A stretch of DNA of 47,294 nucleotides from assembly GCA_024220525.1 (NCBI GenBank), contig JAMYWO010000120.1, forward strand, positions 38,539 through 85,832, read 5' to 3'. The notes under the pieces are model-generated. The model saw only the letters and a program-made list of their open reading frames with translations, had not been told where the DNA came from and made no database searches. This stretch comes from Cochliopodium minus (lineage: Eukaryota; Discosea; Himatismenida; Cochliopodiidae). The number at the start of each line of letters is the position of its first letter. Within the stretch, counting starts at the first letter, position 1. Position numbers and translations under genes: made by a program. Positions 45,831 through 47,294 of this stretch are shown here, piece after piece.

Positions 45831-46970
45831 TTATTTATTATTATGTTCTTTGTTCATATAATCTTTATAAAAATTCTGAATTGATTCAAATGAATTTTCT
45901 TTAAACTCTACAAATTCAGTATACCCATCTGATTTGTTCTCAAAGTTTTGATATAATTTCTTGATCTCTTTTTTTTTAACAATTGTAAAATTTTTTCTTA
46001 AGAATTTTTCACAATTGATTGCATCTGTCTTTGATAGAAAGGGTCCAAACACTCCAAAAACCTGAATGTCATTGATATTTGCATTCAAATGGCGAGCTAC
46101 TTGGTATATTCTTGAACTAGAAATGCCAAAATTAATAAAGTTGCGATATTGAACAAAGGATATTGGCTTGTCCCAATTATTACTGGTATACATGAAATTC
46201 TCATAAATGGATCCAGTGTGCCCTATTTTGATAAATTTGTCTATTTTCCAAGCATAGGTAAAATAAGATTTCTCTTCTTTAATTTGTTTTGTATGGAAGT
46301 TTTTCTTTTCAGCAATATTTTCAATTGCACTATTGATTAGAGATATCAGATTTTTATTTTTAAAATCACCGATATACTTTCCTATTGAACACAAAAGAGA
46401 ATTAAACCTTGTTTTGAAGATGGTGTGGTACTCTTTGAATTTTTTTATATTTTCATCGCCACTATCTATCTTTAGAAATTCTTTTTTTGTTTTGGTTTTA
46501 TTCCATAGTTTTATTTCTTTATTTTGAATTTTCTTTTCTAGATTTAAAAACTCTTCTATCTCCTTGTACCACTCAGTATCAAATCTGAAACCATAGAATA
46601 GTTTATCGCACTTGAATATTCGATCTTCTATTTTATCGAATTCATCTTTTAAAGATTTGATTAAATTTTCAAAAAGTGGAAGGTCATTCTCTGCAATTGA
46701 ACCAAACCATGTAAATCTAGCTCCTTGAAATTTTAGTGAAATGTTATAGAGTGTGTTAAGTTCAATTGCTACCAATAAAATATCAGAAAGAGCTCTTTTA
46801 AATTTTGTATTCTTTTGATTAACAAGGAATTCATCCAATCTAATCAAGTCTGAGACTGATTTATTATCTGGTAGTTTATAAAATATCATCTCTTTATTGA
46901 GGGCATTTCCTGTTTCAAACTCTTCAACACAATTAAGATATACTTCTTCATTAATTCTGATTCTATCCAT
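45831..46970 (-). CDS. Putative GIY-YIG / T5orf172-like domain protein (379 aa)
   Basis: Single exon, ATG at 46970, TAA near 45831. The N-terminal ~230 residues are helical and unrecognised (LIRLDEFLVNQKNTKFKRAL, LIKSLKDEFDKIEDRIFKCD). The C-terminal ~120 residues resemble the GIY-YIG superfamily's T5orf172 group: SYFTYAWKIDKFIKIGHTGS, with the second 'KIGxT' element, then ISFVQYRNFINFGISSSRIY, DIQVFGVFGPFLSKTDAINC and EKFLRKNF, which could supply the conserved Glu. The usual Arg after KIGxT is not evident (IYENFMYTS), so nuclease activity is uncertain. Such domains occur in selfish elements and viruses, and also in cellular proteins. The intron-free frame fits either. Confidence 0.5.
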   Translation of the reverse strand: MDRIRINEEVYLNCVEEFETGNALNKEMIFYKLPDNKSVSDLIRLDEFLVNQKNTKFKRALSDILLVAIELNTLYNISLKFQGARFTWFGSIAENDLPLFENLIKSLKDEFDKIEDRIFKCDKLFYGFRFDTEWYKEIEEFLNLEKKIQNKEIKLWNKTKTKKEFLKIDSGDENIKKFKEYHTIFKTRFNSLLCSIGKYIGDFKNKNLISLINSAIENIAEKKNFHTKQIKEEKSYFTYAWKIDKFIKIGHTGSIYENFMYTSNNWDKPISFVQYRNFINFGISSSRIYQVARHLNANINDIQVFGVFGPFLSKTDAINCEKFLRKNFTIVKKKEIKKLYQNFENKSDGYTEFVEFKENSFESIQNFYKDYMNKEHNNK

Positions 46971-47094
46971 TCAAATTTTTTGATTTTTTTATTTTAATTC
47001 TATTCATTCTTCAATCAAACCTCTTCAATCAAACCAATTATCATTTCTCATAGGGCTAGATTTGATTTGATATGCACAAATTTGATATGCATAC
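46971..47094. other. Spacer and intron sequence
   Basis: A/T-rich bases between the ATG of the T5orf172-like gene and the donor (GTATGC) of the exon at 47095. No separate feature is seen. Confidence 0.5.
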
Positions 47095-47283
47095 CTTGGA
47101 AATCCTCTATCTGTAAAAGCTCTACCTCCATGTTCCAAATATATTTGCCTTGTCCTACTCTAAATACAGATTGATCTGAAGTACTTCCAGGAGAAATAAC
47201 AATATAATAATTCACCATGGGTTGGGGGATCCAACTCGTAAAGTCCACTTCAGTTGGGATGGCCGCAGGCCGAGCCAACTGAC
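47095..47283 (-). CDS. Internal exon of an unrecognised gene (partial)
   Basis: Bounded by an ACAG acceptor (exon begins 47283) and a CAAG-GTATGC donor (exon ends 47095). It reads QLARPAAIPTEVDFTSWIPQ, PMVNYYIVISPGSTSDQSVF, RVGQGKYIWNMEVELLQIED-FQ, with a beta-rich look. It is richer in G+C than its surroundings. The neighbouring exons are outside the window on the right or not visible on the left. Confidence 0.5.
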
Positions 47284-47294
47284 CTGTTTAATTG

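Noticed and set aside
1-47294. Alternative genetic code (reassigned stop codons)
   Set aside because: TAA, TAG and TGA all terminate well-defined genes, and apparent in-frame stops are explained by introns or single-base deficits.

Overview
The window is nuclear DNA of an AT-rich unicellular eukaryote. Introns are GT-AG, often 45-60 nt but sometimes several hundred nt of (AAAAT)n or T-runs. Introns and spacers are almost pure A+T, Leu is written mostly as TTG, and TAA, TAG and TGA all act as stops. The gene set (AP-1 sigma, LMBR1-like, MFSD5-like, RapGAP, RhoGAP, F-box/SPRY, Sel1 repeats, Asn tracts from AAT repeats, a mitochondrial presequence) fits an amoeboid or other free-living protist. 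I cannot name the species from sequence alone.

Layout. 1-2998: end of an MFSD5-like transporter (+), a complete AP-1 sigma gene (-), start of an LMBR1-like gene (+) cut by an N at 2999. 3000-11992: start of a Sel1-repeat gene (-), an ankyrin-RapGAP gene (-), a DUF4139-type gene (+) cut by an N at 11993. 11994-23130: a largely intron-free block with a ~20-repeat ankyrin protein, two tandem copies of an unrecognised 387-aa gene, a class-3 lipase and a coiled-coil membrane protein, followed by the 3' part of a many-exon Sel1-repeat gene. 23131-23611 is N. 23612-42002: first exon of a leucine-rich-repeat gene, a type II membrane glycosyltransferase-like gene, an F-box/SPRY gene, a membrane-anchored M16 metallopeptidase, an alpha-helical protein, a PH-RhoGAP protein, a membrane-anchored methyltransferase-like protein, a small ORF and a mitochondrial CnoX-like thioredoxin/TPR protein. 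42004-44804: the body of the leucine-rich-repeat gene. 44806-47294: a broken unrecognised gene, a GIY-YIG/T5orf172-like protein and one exon of a further gene.

The scaffold order is partly wrong. The piece 42004-44804 ends in 77 bases identical to the first 77 bases after the N run (23612-23688). The leucine-rich-repeat gene reads straight across that overlap, so this piece belongs immediately left of 23612. Its other end shares exactly 77 bases with 45460-45536. Equal 77-base overlaps look like de Bruijn graph vertices.

Several genes need a single extra base, usually in a short homopolymer, to keep their frame (RapGAP, lipase, membrane protein, Sel1 gene, broken gene at 45 kb). All but one or two need the same direction of correction, which points to base undercalls or, less likely, real frame changes. 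No operon-like or defence system is evident. The most unusual items are the polarised tandem duplication in an intron-free island, a mitochondrial CnoX relative without its cysteine motif, a spliced eukaryotic DUF4139 gene and an ankyrin-RapGAP fusion.
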